A stretch of DNA of 64,000 bases from CAYRVX01 sp964427875 (GCA_964427875.1 CAYRVX010000003.1:62001-126000); one strand, 5' to 3'; shown: positions 24,649 to 33,475, numbered from the stretch's first letter. The notes: generated from the sequence alone by a model not told the origin. Program-made: numbers and translations.

Positions 24649-27153
24649 CTAGGTGCTGATCTCGGTGACTAGGCCGACTTGCTGGGCAATGGGCGTATAC
24701 AGATCCACCTCGGTTGCCGGGGTGCTGATGGTGATGATCAGCGCGTATCGCGTCTGCTTCTCGACGAAGCCCAAATGCTTGCGCTCGCGCCACCAACCGG
24801 TGACGGGGGACACGGCTACCTGCCCGCACTGCGCAACGTAGCTGGCAGGCGCTGTCCACCAGTCCGAATGAATCGAGCCACGTGTCTGGAGCTTCGCACC
24901 GATCGTCCAGTCGATCGGATCGCTTGTAGACGGTCGGGCTTGCTCTTCTTCCCATTCCTGGCTGCTGATTCGCTGACGGAATTGCCTCTCCGTTTCGATC
25001 GGCCCTCGGAGTTTGAATCGCAGCCCATGAGAGGCATAACGGAACTTCCTGCGCCATCCCCGACGGCCGGGACTCGGCTCGACGAAATAGGAAAGCGTAA
25101 TCCGAACAGTCACGTCTTGCTGGTGAAGGGCCTCCAGGGCAGCCCTCGGCCACGGCAACGAGTGGAGGACAAAGTGATTCGTCTTTGCCTTGGTGCCATC
25201 CAGCTTGAATGGCTGAATCGCCCCCTGATGGATAAGCGACACGCAGTTCTCGACGGTATACCTGGCGCGCTCAAGGTTCGGTACGCCGTATCCGAAACAA
25301 CGCAGGCGAGCATGACGTTCGTCCTGCCGGTTGCCGCGAACCTGACGCAGCATCTCGCCGGTCCACTCAGCCGAGTGGACGAGGAGGCCCCGAACCGTTT
25401 CCGGCCAGAGCTCGGGATAGTCGGCCATCAGGATGGCCGCAAGCCGGGCGGCCTGGGCAGTCGCGGCGCTCGTGTCGCCAGTCCATGTCAGCAGCCGACC
25501 CGTCGGGTCGAGTGAAGTGGTGAGCAGTGATAGATCATCGCAGCCGTCGATCTGACCCCCTGGTGATTGGGCGTAGTTGCCGCCTTCCATAACGATGTCC
25601 GGCTTCAGTGGCCATCTTCGGTCGTCCCAAGCGCGAGACGTGCGACTGGTCGGACAGAGGCCGCCTAGCGGCGCCACCGCCTGGTAGCCGTCGAAACCTA
25701 TTGAGCTTATCCGCACACGCTCCGTGAAGGCACCTACCGTCAAGGCATTCCAGCTCTGGCCGGGGTCCTCGATGCCGTTGGATGAGAGGTTGGTCTCGGG
25801 GTACGTATACGAGGGATCCGTTGTGACATCACGGATGTTCCCGGCGGCGACCACGTACAGCCGCTGATGGCCGTCACGCTGACCCGCTGCGTGCTGGTCA
25901 ATGGCCCCGGACCAGGAAGTCGGGCAACCGTGATCTCTACCCATATCAGCGGCTGTGATCGGAAGGCAGGCGACACGGCTGCGCTTGGGAGCTTGGGTCT
26001 CGGCCATGGCCAAGCTGGCTTGAGTGACGTAGCCCCATGAGTCCTCGGGGTGTGGCCGGGCGCTGTGGAGCATCCGAACGGACTCCAGGCGGTGCAGGAG
26101 TGCATGTGCCTCGGTGTTCCTAAGCAGGTCGGCAAGATGGTCGCCGAAGATGGCCAGGCCAGCGATCTCCGTACCATGGGCCTCGGCATGGTCGACCACC
26201 GGCCACGTCGGGTCCAAAGCCTGCGCGTCCTCGTCCGCAATCAACGGGCGCAATAGCGGGTGGGACGTATGCACGCCATGGTCGAGCAAACACACAGCCG
26301 GTGCGTCGGCGTGCGGCAAGACCAATCGGCCGACCAAGTCCTGGACGAACTCCCGCTGTTCCCGGGCTTGCAGGCGAAGGAACTCCGTGGGCACTTCCTT
26401 CGCCCGTCGTAATTCTGCGAGTCGATCAAGTAGCGGAACGAAGACTCGCGTCCATTGCGCGGGTGTTCCGAAGGCAAGGAAAACAAGGCGTTCAGGGAAC
26501 GGAATGACGTGCTGACTCAGTTGCAGCTGAGTGTCCGCCGTTGCAGCTACAAACTCGGCGAAAGCCGAATCTGGGTCTTCATCTGCCGCAACGCGAATCC
26601 AGACCTCCCACCAGATGGCTTGGTTCTCAGTAGCTGGGTATAGGCTCTCGTCGTCGGTCCAGAATGATGCGAGAACTGGGAAACGAATGCCGCTGATACC
26701 GGTGACCAGGTCTTCGTTCTTTGGGCGGCCGGATGGATAGCCTTCCGTTGGTGCCGTATTCTCGGTTTCGTACCGCTCGATCTTGCGAACGTACTTCTCG
26801 AGTTGCCCGTCGGGGACGTAGACCGTCGCGTGCAGACGGCCGTCATGGACTCGTGTGGAAAGCACTTCCACTTCAGGGCGGAGCTTTCTGTTCTCAAGGC
26901 TTTCGATCTTGAGGTCATACTTCCGCACGTCTTCGCCAACGACCTCAAGACACAGATCGCGTATGACATGGCCCGACTCACCGGCAAGGGATTTCGCATC
27001 TTCCACGGCCTTCTCTACGTCACCGATCAACTTCCGAGCATGGGCGCGTCGGTCACGCGGAGGCATTCTGAATTCACCTCCGCCCCCGGGCGGCCTGGTG
27101 TAGTTACGGGCCTGTCCGGGCTTCGTGATGAGAACATGTCGATGTCGCGCCAT
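24649..27153 (-). CDS. ietS: IetS-like subtilisin-type serine protease
   Basis: 834 residues. The central domain is an S8 subtilase with the triad D291 (CLLDHGVHTSHP), H326 (EAHGTEIAG) and S562 (GDTSAATAQ), and the oxyanion Asn in VVAAGN. The Asp motif reads DHG instead of the usual D[ST]G. No signal peptide is present, so it acts in the cytosol. About 270 N-terminal residues (mixed alpha/beta, starting ARHRHVLITKPGQARNY) and about 210 C-terminal residues are of unknown fold. The gene starts 18 nt after an AAA ATPase gene; this ATPase plus subtilase pair matches IetAS, known from plasmid maintenance in Agrobacterium and later as a phage-defence system. GC is visibly lower than in the neighbours. 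Confidence 0.8.
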   Translation of the reverse strand: MARHRHVLITKPGQARNYTRPPGGGGEFRMPPRDRRAHARKLIGDVEKAVEDAKSLAGESGHVIRDLCLEVVGEDVRKYDLKIESLENRKLRPEVEVLSTRVHDGRLHATVYVPDGQLEKYVRKIERYETENTAPTEGYPSGRPKNEDLVTGISGIRFPVLASFWTDDESLYPATENQAIWWEVWIRVAADEDPDSAFAEFVAATADTQLQLSQHVIPFPERLVFLAFGTPAQWTRVFVPLLDRLAELRRAKEVPTEFLRLQAREQREFVQDLVGRLVLPHADAPAVCLLDHGVHTSHPLLRPLIADEDAQALDPTWPVVDHAEAHGTEIAGLAIFGDHLADLLRNTEAHALLHRLESVRMLHSARPHPEDSWGYVTQASLAMAETQAPKRSRVACLPITAADMGRDHGCPTSWSGAIDQHAAGQRDGHQRLYVVAAGNIRDVTTDPSYTYPETNLSSNGIEDPGQSWNALTVGAFTERVRISSIGFDGYQAVAPLGGLCPTSRTSRAWDDRRWPLKPDIVMEGGNYAQSPGGQIDGCDDLSLLTTSLDPTGRLLTWTGDTSAATAQAARLAAILMADYPELWPETVRGLLVHSAEWTGEMLRQVRGNRQDERHARLRCFGYGVPNLERARYTVENCVSLIHQGAIQPFKLDGTKAKTNHFVLHSLPWPRAALEALHQQDVTVRITLSYFVEPSPGRRGWRRKFRYASHGLRFKLRGPIETERQFRQRISSQEWEEEQARPSTSDPIDWTIGAKLQTRGSIHSDWWTAPASYVAQCGQVAVSPVTGWWRERKHLGFVEKQTRYALIITISTPATEVDLYTPIAQQVGLVTEIST

Positions 27154-27171
27154 GGGAACTCCCCGATCGGT

Positions 27172-28161
27172 TCACCTTGGTTTCCCACCGGAACGCCCAC
27201 GTTGGGATAGAGCACGCTTCAGTTCGCTGGTCAGTATCTTCCGGCGTCCGTCGAGAACCGCATCTTTTGCCGCCTCTTCGCATGCCTTCACGATATCGGC
27301 GTGGGGCATGCCTTTCGCCGTGTCCAGGATCGACCGCCAGCCAAGACGCCGAATGTCGAAGCTGCTGAGTCGGTTCTCGACGAGCCTCCGGGCCATGGTC
27401 GCAGTGGGCAATCCGTAGCGCACCGTGTCATCGAAGCGCCGGAACAGCGCCGAGTCGAGCGAGCCCTCGAGGTTGCTGGCCGCGATGATGAGCCCCATCG
27501 AGTCATCTTGTTCGAGGAAGATGAGGAATGAGTTGAGGACACGCCGGATCTCCCCGACATCATGTCCGCCATGACGATGAGCCCCGATAGCGTCGAACTC
27601 GTCGAACAGATACACGGCGCGAGACTGCTTCATGGCGTCGAAGACAAGGCGGAGTTTGGCCGCTGTTTCGCCCATGAACTTCGTGATGAGTGTATGAAAC
27701 TGAACCGTCAGGAGCGGCAAGCGCAGCTCACCGGCCAACGCGGCAGCCGTCATGGACTTCCCGCAGCCAGGCGCCCCAAGCAACAACAGCTTCCGGCGGG
27801 GAACAAGGCCGTGCGTGTGCAGACGGTCGACTTGGCGGTACTCGACCAGGACACGGTCGAGGCGCCGCTTCAGTTCGACCGTCAGAACCATGTCTGCCAG
27901 ATGCGTATTCGGGAATGTGGCGGCGAAGAGACCGCTTAGCTCCCCCGTCGGCTGAGCAATTGGAACGGATTTCAATGGCGCTGGCTGCGCGGCTTGCATG
28001 CGACGAGCTTCGTCCACAAGGTGCCGAAGCTCTTCGGCGAGCTTCTTCTTCCCAGTTCTGGCCGCGTGTGCGGCGATCTGAGAGGCAACGGACAAGAACC
28101 GCTCCGGATCTCGCTCCGTGTAGCTCTCGATCAGTGCTTTAACTTGTTGGGCTGTGGCCAT
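27172..28161 (-). CDS. ietA: IetA-like AAA ATPase
   Basis: 329 residues. An N-terminal helical part (1-85) precedes a classical AAA module: Walker A GAPGCGKS (129-136), Walker B YLFDEFDAIG (D187, E188), sensor 1 IIAASN and the arginine-finger motif FRRFDD. The C-terminal helical lid follows. The fold is like FtsH/Bcs1-type AAA domains but has no protease part; the protease is the next gene, 18 nt downstream. By analogy with IetAS, the ATPase would control or feed the subtilase during phage infection. Substrate and trigger are unknown. Confidence 0.8.
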   Translation of the reverse strand: MATAQQVKALIESYTERDPERFLSVASQIAAHAARTGKKKLAEELRHLVDEARRMQAAQPAPLKSVPIAQPTGELSGLFAATFPNTHLADMVLTVELKRRLDRVLVEYRQVDRLHTHGLVPRRKLLLLGAPGCGKSMTAAALAGELRLPLLTVQFHTLITKFMGETAAKLRLVFDAMKQSRAVYLFDEFDAIGAHRHGGHDVGEIRRVLNSFLIFLEQDDSMGLIIAASNLEGSLDSALFRRFDDTVRYGLPTATMARRLVENRLSSFDIRRLGWRSILDTAKGMPHADIVKACEEAAKDAVLDGRRKILTSELKRALSQRGRSGGKPR

Positions 28162-28500
28162 GTGGGCGCCTCAATCGACACGGCCGACCTATGCTCAGTC
28201 CTGGCGTAGCCATTGGCTTCGCCAAACTAGACGACCAGAGCAACTGCTCGCCCTTCGACCGGCCATCCGCTTTCCTTGTTGTTGCTTCGGCCTGACGGAC
28301 CCGCTCATTCGCTTCGCGGCCTCGGCAGGAAACTGCCTTAGCCAGGTTTCCCGGATGAAGTTCCGCCGCAATCATCGGGAACCTCTTTGATGATTGTATC
28401 TTGTCCCCAAGCCCTGGCAAGGCTGTTTCCGGTTCTCGTAAGCCCTCATTAGCGTCCCGTTGGGCCGCCATTCCGTTGGGAACGACCTTCGGCAGGCCCT
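28162..28500. other. Intergenic region between divergent ietA-like and mrr-like genes
   Basis: 339 nt that should hold the promoters of both divergent genes. I see a small hairpin TTGGC-TTC-GCCAA near 28214-28226 and the octamer CCGTTGGG twice near 28460-28480, but no promoter I would defend. Confidence 0.45.
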
Positions 28501-29229
28501 TTGGGCCAGGTGGGGAGCTTCCTGGACCTGGCCACATGCGAGGGCCTCGATTCCGCAATCTTCTCGGATCCCGCCTTCCTGCCGACCTACCTGGCCCGCG
28601 CCTTCGAGTACGCCCACGACCCCGGGACGGAAGACGCCCAGCGATGGCCCCACTTCGTCGAGACGGTATTAGCTCGGATCAAGGCGCTCCGCAGTCTGTA
28701 CGCCGACGTCGAGCCGCCGCCGCGGCTCGTCGAGGCCGTCGAGGCGATCACCGCCGAGCTCATCGAGTACTTGGCCCGGCACCCGCGGGCCCTCTACCGG
28801 ATCAGGCCCCGCCAGTTCGAGGAGCTGATCGCCGAAATCCTCGCAAGCTACGGCTGGCAGGTGCAGCTCACACCTGCCAGCAAGGACGGCGGCTACGATC
28901 TTCTTGCCATCTCGAAGGACGCCTCCGATCTGGAGACCTCCTGGATCGTCGAGTGCAAGAAGTATGGGCCCGAGAACAAGGTCGGCGTGGAGATTGCCCG
29001 GGCGCTATACGGCGTCAAGACGGATCTCCGCGTCGCCAGTGCCCTCCTCGCGACGACGTCGCACTTCACCAGAGGCGTGAAGGCCTACAAGGCCTCGCAT
29101 TACGATCTGGAGCTTCGTGATTACGAGGGCATCCTGGAGTGGATCAACACCTACCGTCCCAACCCCGACGGCAGGCTCTACATCAAGGACAACCGCCTGA
29201 TCCTCCCGGGCGACGAACGCCCGGCGTAG
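28501..29229 (+). CDS. Mrr-like restriction endonuclease-fold protein
   Basis: 242 residues from TTG 28501; GTG 28510 is an alternative and no strong ribosome site decides. The C-terminal half is an Mrr-type nuclease domain: FEELIAEILASYGWQVQLTP, then the PD-(D/E)xK residues D133 (DGGYDLLAI), E151 and K153 (WIVECKKYG), then ALLATTSHFTRGVKAY. Mrr-family enzymes cut foreign or modified DNA. The N-terminal 110 residues are helical and unassigned. It is divergent from the ietA-like gene, 339 nt away; together they look like a defence island. No methyltransferase is nearby, which fits a modification-dependent nuclease. Confidence 0.8.
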   Translation: MGQVGSFLDLATCEGLDSAIFSDPAFLPTYLARAFEYAHDPGTEDAQRWPHFVETVLARIKALRSLYADVEPPPRLVEAVEAITAELIEYLARHPRALYRIRPRQFEELIAEILASYGWQVQLTPASKDGGYDLLAISKDASDLETSWIVECKKYGPENKVGVEIARALYGVKTDLRVASALLATTSHFTRGVKAYKASHYDLELRDYEGILEWINTYRPNPDGRLYIKDNRLILPGDERPA

Positions 29230-29593
29230 CGCGGTCGGGCTTGGTGACAGAAAGAACAACGATCCGCACAAGAGGTTAATGGAACGCGGGGGGGCGTGGG
29301 GTATTTGTTTAGCGGGCCGGCTTGCCGGCCACTCCTCGGCCGGCAGGGCCGAGGCCCTTGCGTCGTCCGGCGGAAGACACGGCCGGCAACCTGTCTGCCG
29401 ACAGGCAGAGCCGGGCCGCTAAACCATTGAACGATGCGCTCAGTTTAGCTCGCATGCGGATCGTTGATAACATTGCCCTGCTCCCGGAACCGGGCTTCGG
29501 ATGAGACGTTCCTACTATGTGCTGTTCTTGAGGTGAGCTCCTTCGTTACAATCCCGGGCAGATGAGGCGGCCGGGATCAGGGAGGACCGCAGT
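29230..29593. other. Intergenic region before exbB with palindromic element
   Basis: 364 nt. It contains the 118-bp palindromic element (listed separately) and, close to exbB, the hairpin ATCCCGG (29552-29558) / CCGGGAT (29572-29578) just before the GGAGG ribosome site at 29581-29585. A TACAAT hexamer at about 29548-29553 could be a -10 box, but no good -35 is present. Confidence 0.5.
29307..29424. repeat. 118-bp palindromic (REP/MITE-like) element
   Basis: Ends are inverted repeats GTTTAGCGGGCCGGC (29307-29321) and GCCGGGCCGCTAAAC (29410-29424), matching at 14 of 15 positions. Inside are further hairpins: GCCGGC-TT-GCCGGC, CCTCGGCC/GGCCGAGG and CCTGTC-TGCC-GACAGG. No coding potential. It borders the defence-like island on the right; a related stem/TAAAC sequence occurs at 24185-24316 to its left. 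Confidence 0.8.
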
Positions 29594-30415
29594 ATGCGGG
29601 AACGGAAATGGCAGTTGAGGACGGTTTGGGCCGCGTTGCTGGTGTTGCTGGCTGCCGCGGCGCCGGTGACGGTCGCGCAGGAGGGCGAGCCGCCCGCGGC
29701 GCCGACGAAGAGGGCGGCCGAAGGCGCAGCCGACGAGGAGGTCGAAGGCCTCGCCATGGACGCCCCGCAGACGCTCTGGGAGTCGCTGGAGGCGCAGTGG
29801 AGCACCCTCTACAAGCTCGGCGGGCGGACGATGATCGCCCTGGCGGCCGCCTCGATCATCGGCTTTGCGTCCCTGCTGGAGCGGGCGATCAGCCTGCTGC
29901 TGGCCTCCTTCAGCATAAGGGGCCCCGTCAGGACCGCCGGGGCCATGTGGAAACAGGAGAGGTTTGGTGACCTCGAGAGGCTGGTCGGGAGCAAGTCGGG
30001 CATTACGGCCCGTCTGATCGACTTCATCGTGCGGCACCGCGAGTATCACATTGCGGACGTCTCGGCCGCCGTGGGCGATCTCGCCAGCCGGTATATCAAG
30101 CGGCACATTCGCCGGAACTACTGGCTGCTCGTCGTGGCGGGGATCAGCCCGATGCTGGGTCTGCTCGGCACGGTCCTCGGGATGATCGAGGCCTTCGAGA
30201 AGGTCAACATCGCCGGGTCGATGGGCAGCGCGAAGTATCTCTCGGGCGCGATCTCCAAGGCGCTGATCACGACGGCCACCGGACTGGTCATCGGGATCCC
30301 CGCGCTGTTTTTCTATCACGTTTACAAGTTCCTGACCGGCGTGCTGGCCGACACGCTGGAGGGCAGGGCCAATGAAATGGTCACCGGCTGGCTCATGAGG
30401 AAGGAGGCCGCCTGA
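29594..30415 (+). CDS. exbB: ExbB/TolQ/MotA-family proton channel subunit
   Basis: 273 residues. A signal-peptide-like N-terminus (WAALLVLLAAAAPVTVAQ) and an acidic linker precede three transmembrane segments: about 78-100, then the conserved pair at WLLVVAGISPMLGLLGTVLGMI and ITTATGLVIGIPALFFYHVY, the MotA/TolQ/ExbB signature. With ExbD it forms a proton-driven motor that energises outer-membrane transport. The ATG is preceded by GGAGG at 29581-29585. Its last bases overlap the start of exbD (ATGA). The periplasmic N-terminal extension is common in planctomycete and delta-proteobacterial homologues (recollection, not checked). Confidence 0.92.
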   Translation: MRERKWQLRTVWAALLVLLAAAAPVTVAQEGEPPAAPTKRAAEGAADEEVEGLAMDAPQTLWESLEAQWSTLYKLGGRTMIALAAASIIGFASLLERAISLLLASFSIRGPVRTAGAMWKQERFGDLERLVGSKSGITARLIDFIVRHREYHIADVSAAVGDLASRYIKRHIRRNYWLLVVAGISPMLGLLGTVLGMIEAFEKVNIAGSMGSAKYLSGAISKALITTATGLVIGIPALFFYHVYKFLTGVLADTLEGRANEMVTGWLMRKEAA

Positions 30416-30843
30416 TGAGAATCCGACTGACCGGCGAGGAGGCCGAAGGCGAAGCCAGGATCCAGATGGCCCCGCTGATCGACTGCGTCTTCCTGCTTCT
30501 GAGCTTCTTCCTGGTCACTGCGGCCCTGCGGGAGATCCACGTGGAGCTGCCGCTGGATCTGCCCGATGCGGGTGCCTACGTGAAGGCCAAGGCGGTGGAC
30601 AACACCATCGTCATCTCCGTGACGAAGGACGGGACGATCCACCTGGCCGACACGCCCGTGAACACGCGAACGCTCCTGTCGAGGCTGCGGGCCCACGCCA
30701 AGACGCCCAACGCCCGCGTCCGCGTGGACGGCGACCGGGCCTGCGCGTTCAAGCACATCGCCTACGTGCTGGACCTGTGCCAGTTCGAGGGCCTCAACAA
30801 CGTGGGGGTCCGCACGAAGGCCCCCCCCCGGCCGGGGAGGTGA
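30415..30843 (+). CDS. exbD: ExbD/TolR-family protein
   Basis: 142 residues. One N-terminal membrane span (IDCVFLLLSFFLVTAAL) contains the proton-carrying Asp of the family (PLIDCVF), followed by the periplasmic domain (TIVISVTKDGTIHLADTPVN ... VRVDGDRACAFKHIAYVLDL). It overlaps exbB by one base, so the two are translationally coupled and should form one motor complex. Confidence 0.92.
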   Translation: MRIRLTGEEAEGEARIQMAPLIDCVFLLLSFFLVTAALREIHVELPLDLPDAGAYVKAKAVDNTIVISVTKDGTIHLADTPVNTRTLLSRLRAHAKTPNARVRVDGDRACAFKHIAYVLDLCQFEGLNNVGVRTKAPPRPGR

Positions 30844-30852
30844 CAGAGACCC

Positions 30853-32202
30853 ATGCCCGAACGGCGAAGACAACTCGAGGGCTGGCGCTGGTGGGCGGTC
30901 GCGGCCATGGTGGCGATCGCCGTCTCCCTCGTGCTTCACGCGGTCATAGTCGTTGCGATCAACCGCATTCCCTGGCTGCACGATATGATCTTCCCGGAAG
31001 AGGTCGCCGTCCAGCGGACGTACTCCCCGGAGCAGATCCAGGAGACGGCCGACGACATCCGCAGGGACATCAGCAGGAAGCTGCGGGAGAAGACCGGCGA
31101 GGTGCAGGAGATCCTCGCGACGGTGGCGGACATCCGCGACCGGAAGGTGAAGGAGCACGCCGAGGGGGGCTCGGCCTCGCTGGTGACCGACACGGAGAAA
31201 GAGGCCCTGGAGCTGGCCGTACCGAGACAGGAGACGCTCTACGAGGTCTTCCGGGCGTCTCAGTTCCTCGAGCGCGGGTGCCACGACGCCTACGAGGGCT
31301 GGCGTGCCATCACGCTGACCGTGCAGCAGAAGATCCCCCTGGAGCGCGCCAGGGAAGTCACCAAGGTCTCCCGCGTCACACGGCGGGCCGGAAAGCAGGA
31401 GCTCCTCGAGGGCCCGATCCGCAGCATGGGGGAGTTCAGGAAGTTCCGCAGCGAGGTCATCTACGTGATGACCGAGGTCGATGCCATCCTCGTCGGCGCC
31501 AAGCGAATACGCGACCTCGTGCTGGATATCGACGCGCCGGAGCTCGGCAGCGGCCAGACCATCGCCATCCAGAACTCCGGCACGCTCTACCAGGGCAGCG
31601 GAGGCGGGTTGGAATGGGGCGCAACCGTCGGCCCGCCGCTGCTGGCCGATGAGATCTTCGCCAGCCGGGCCAGCAGCCTCTCCAGAGCGAACTTCCAACC
31701 CAAGCCCGGCCGGAAGGTCACCTCCAAGGGCAGCCCGATGGACTGGATGTACATCGACCGATGGTACTGCATCGGGCCGTTCCCCAACCCCGGCCGGAAG
31801 AACCTCGACGAGAAGTTCCCGCCCGAGTCCGTGGTGGACCTCGACATGAGATACGAGGGCAAATACGGCGTCCTGCGCTGGAGGCCCCTTCGGGCGCCCA
31901 GTCTCTGTGTGAACCCTTACGACGTGGACAAGTACGCGATCTACTACCTGTGGACCGAGATCTGGTCCGAGGAGGAGAAGGACTACTGGTTCGCCCTGGG
32001 CAGCGACGACTACGGCAAGCTTTGGGTCAACGGAGAGCTCATCTGGGCCAGCGGCAAGACGCCGCACCACTGGATCCCCGACCGCGGCTACCGCAAGGTG
32101 AAGCTGAGAAAAGGCCCGAACCAGATCCTGTTCAAGATAGAGAACGCCGGCGGCACGATGGGCTTCTCCGTGGTCCTCCGCGTCGCGCCCATAGGCACGT
32201 GA
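30853..32202 (+). CDS. Membrane-anchored periplasmic protein in the TonB position
   Basis: 449 residues: short basic cytosolic tail, one membrane span (AAMVAIAVSLVLHAVIVVAI), a charged helical stretch (about 55-110), then a large periplasmic part. The C-terminal 150 residues (WMYIDRWYCIGPFPNPGRK ... VNGELIWASGK ... FKIENAGGTMGFSVVLRV) resemble a PA14-like or carbohydrate-binding beta sandwich. The topology is that of TonB, but no TonB C-terminal domain or Pro-rich spacer is seen. It starts 9 nt after exbD, following GGAGGTGA. Probably the third component of the motor; the function is not known. Confidence 0.75.
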   Translation: MPERRRQLEGWRWWAVAAMVAIAVSLVLHAVIVVAINRIPWLHDMIFPEEVAVQRTYSPEQIQETADDIRRDISRKLREKTGEVQEILATVADIRDRKVKEHAEGGSASLVTDTEKEALELAVPRQETLYEVFRASQFLERGCHDAYEGWRAITLTVQQKIPLERAREVTKVSRVTRRAGKQELLEGPIRSMGEFRKFRSEVIYVMTEVDAILVGAKRIRDLVLDIDAPELGSGQTIAIQNSGTLYQGSGGGLEWGATVGPPLLADEIFASRASSLSRANFQPKPGRKVTSKGSPMDWMYIDRWYCIGPFPNPGRKNLDEKFPPESVVDLDMRYEGKYGVLRWRPLRAPSLCVNPYDVDKYAIYYLWTEIWSEEEKDYWFALGSDDYGKLWVNGELIWASGKTPHHWIPDRGYRKVKLRKGPNQILFKIENAGGTMGFSVVLRVAPIGT

Positions 32203-32211
32203 GACTGTCCG

Positions 32212-32622
32212 ATGAGCGATCTGACACGAACAGCACTGGCGATCGACGTTGAGCTCCTGAAGAAGTTCGATCGGTGGATGGCCGCCCACGGGTACACCAA
32301 TCGCTCGGAGGCCGTCCGCGACCTGATCCGTGCTGCGCTGGTCGAGGCCCAGTGGCGAAATCCCAGGGCCAAGGTCGTGGCCGTGTTGAGCGTGATCTAC
32401 GACCATGCCTCCCATGCGCTCGCCCAGGAGCTGACGACGATCCAGCACAGGGACCATCACGCCGTGCTGTGCAGCCAGCACGTGCATCTGGACGACCACC
32501 TGTGCCTTGAGGCCATCGTGATGCAGGGGACGGCGCGTCAGCTTCGCCGGCTGGCCGATACGATCATCGCGACCCGCGGGGTCATGGCAGGCAAGCTCAC
32601 GCTGCTCAGCCGGAACGTCTGA
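32212..32622 (+). CDS. nikR: Nickel-responsive transcriptional regulator NikR
   Basis: 136 residues. An N-terminal ribbon-helix-helix (residues 1-45, RTALAIDVELLKKFDRWM ... SEAVRDLIR) is followed by the C-terminal ACT-type tetramerisation domain. All four nickel ligands are present with E. coli NikR spacing: H79, H90, H92 (QHVH) and C98 (HLCLE). NikR represses nickel uptake genes when nickel is sufficient. It is the last gene after exbB-exbD and the membrane-anchored protein (9-nt gap), which suggests that this ExbBD system serves nickel import. It converges on the S24 repressor gene; the palindrome CCCGGCGCCGGG (32628-32639) lies between them. Confidence 0.93.
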   Translation: MSDLTRTALAIDVELLKKFDRWMAAHGYTNRSEAVRDLIRAALVEAQWRNPRAKVVAVLSVIYDHASHALAQELTTIQHRDHHAVLCSQHVHLDDHLCLEAIVMQGTARQLRRLADTIIATRGVMAGKLTLLSRNV

Positions 32623-32660
32623 TGGGCCCCGGCGCCGGGCGTGTGAGGCGCGGCGGCGAC

Positions 32661-33434
32661 CTATGGCTCGCGGATGCGCTGGATCTTGAACAGCGCCGGC
32701 CAGACGCCCGTGAGCTGCTGCCGCGGATACGTTTGGGCGGGGTAATTCCTGTTGAGCGGCTGTAGACGGGTCGTCTGCTCTTCGTCCTGGTAGACCCGCT
32801 TGAAGGTCGTGCCCTCGTCCCCTTCGAGGCGGACAAAGCAGTCGTCGCCGCTGCGCGCCACGGCGTTGGGGGAGAAGACCACGATGTCGCCCTCGCGGTA
32901 TTCCGGCTCCATGGAGTCGCCCACGACGCGGGCGGCGAACGCCTGCGGATCGTGCATGTCCGGGCAGCGGATGTACTCGTCCGCCATGCCGGGAGGGTAG
33001 TCCAGATCGGTGAAGTGGTGGGGGTAGCCGGCCGCTACGCTGTTGATCACGGGAACGACCACGCCGGCCCAGAGATCATCGCGGCTCTCGGGGACAAAGT
33101 CGGTATCGGGCGTCGCCCCCTCCTCGTCCGCCTTGCCGCCGCGGAGCTCCCTGATGACCGCGCGAAGCCTGTCCATTTCCGCCCTGAATCTCTCGTATCG
33201 TTCTCGGACGTCCGTCGGGGTCCGCGCCAGATGGGCGATCCTGACCAACTCGCCCGGACGAAAGGTCAGGGCCCTTTCCAGCGATCGGAGAATGCCGTCG
33301 GAAGGGGGGTTCTTCGCCTTGCCCGTCTCGATGTTCGACAGATACGGCTTGGATATCCCAACCTGCGACGCGACCACCTCCTGTGTCATACCCAGTTCTT
33401 CGCGGCGAGCTCGCACAATAGAACCCAGACTCAT
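32661..33434 (-). CDS. XRE HTH / S24 LexA-like autocleaving repressor
   Basis: 257 residues. An N-terminal helix-turn-helix (GMTQEVVASQVGISKPYLSN, about 15-34) and a linker precede a C-terminal S24 peptidase domain with nucleophile S174 (VVGDSMEPEYREGDIV) and general base K212 (TTFKRVY). A possible Ala-Gly cleavage site is A135-G136 (SVAAGYP). This is the layout of phage CI-type and stress repressors that cleave themselves on a RecA or other signal. AGGAG precedes the ATG by 8 nt. The promoter, a palindrome and a divergent promoter lie directly upstream, so self-regulation and control of the divergent operon are likely. Confidence 0.92.
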   Translation of the reverse strand: MSLGSIVRARREELGMTQEVVASQVGISKPYLSNIETGKAKNPPSDGILRSLERALTFRPGELVRIAHLARTPTDVRERYERFRAEMDRLRAVIRELRGGKADEEGATPDTDFVPESRDDLWAGVVVPVINSVAAGYPHHFTDLDYPPGMADEYIRCPDMHDPQAFAARVVGDSMEPEYREGDIVVFSPNAVARSGDDCFVRLEGDEGTTFKRVYQDEEQTTRLQPLNRNYPAQTYPRQQLTGVWPALFKIQRIREP

Positions 33435-33475
33435 GGCCGATCTCCTGAATCCGTCAAAATCTACGCTTCTGTACC

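Noticed and set aside
29230..29593. NikR operator upstream of exbB
   Set aside because: I looked for GTATGA-N16-TCATAC-like half-sites and found none; other NikR site types cannot be excluded.
30322..32499. 725-codon minus-strand frame opposite exbD and the membrane-anchored protein
   Set aside because: Antisense shadow of two well-supported genes; no domain or membrane pattern of its own.
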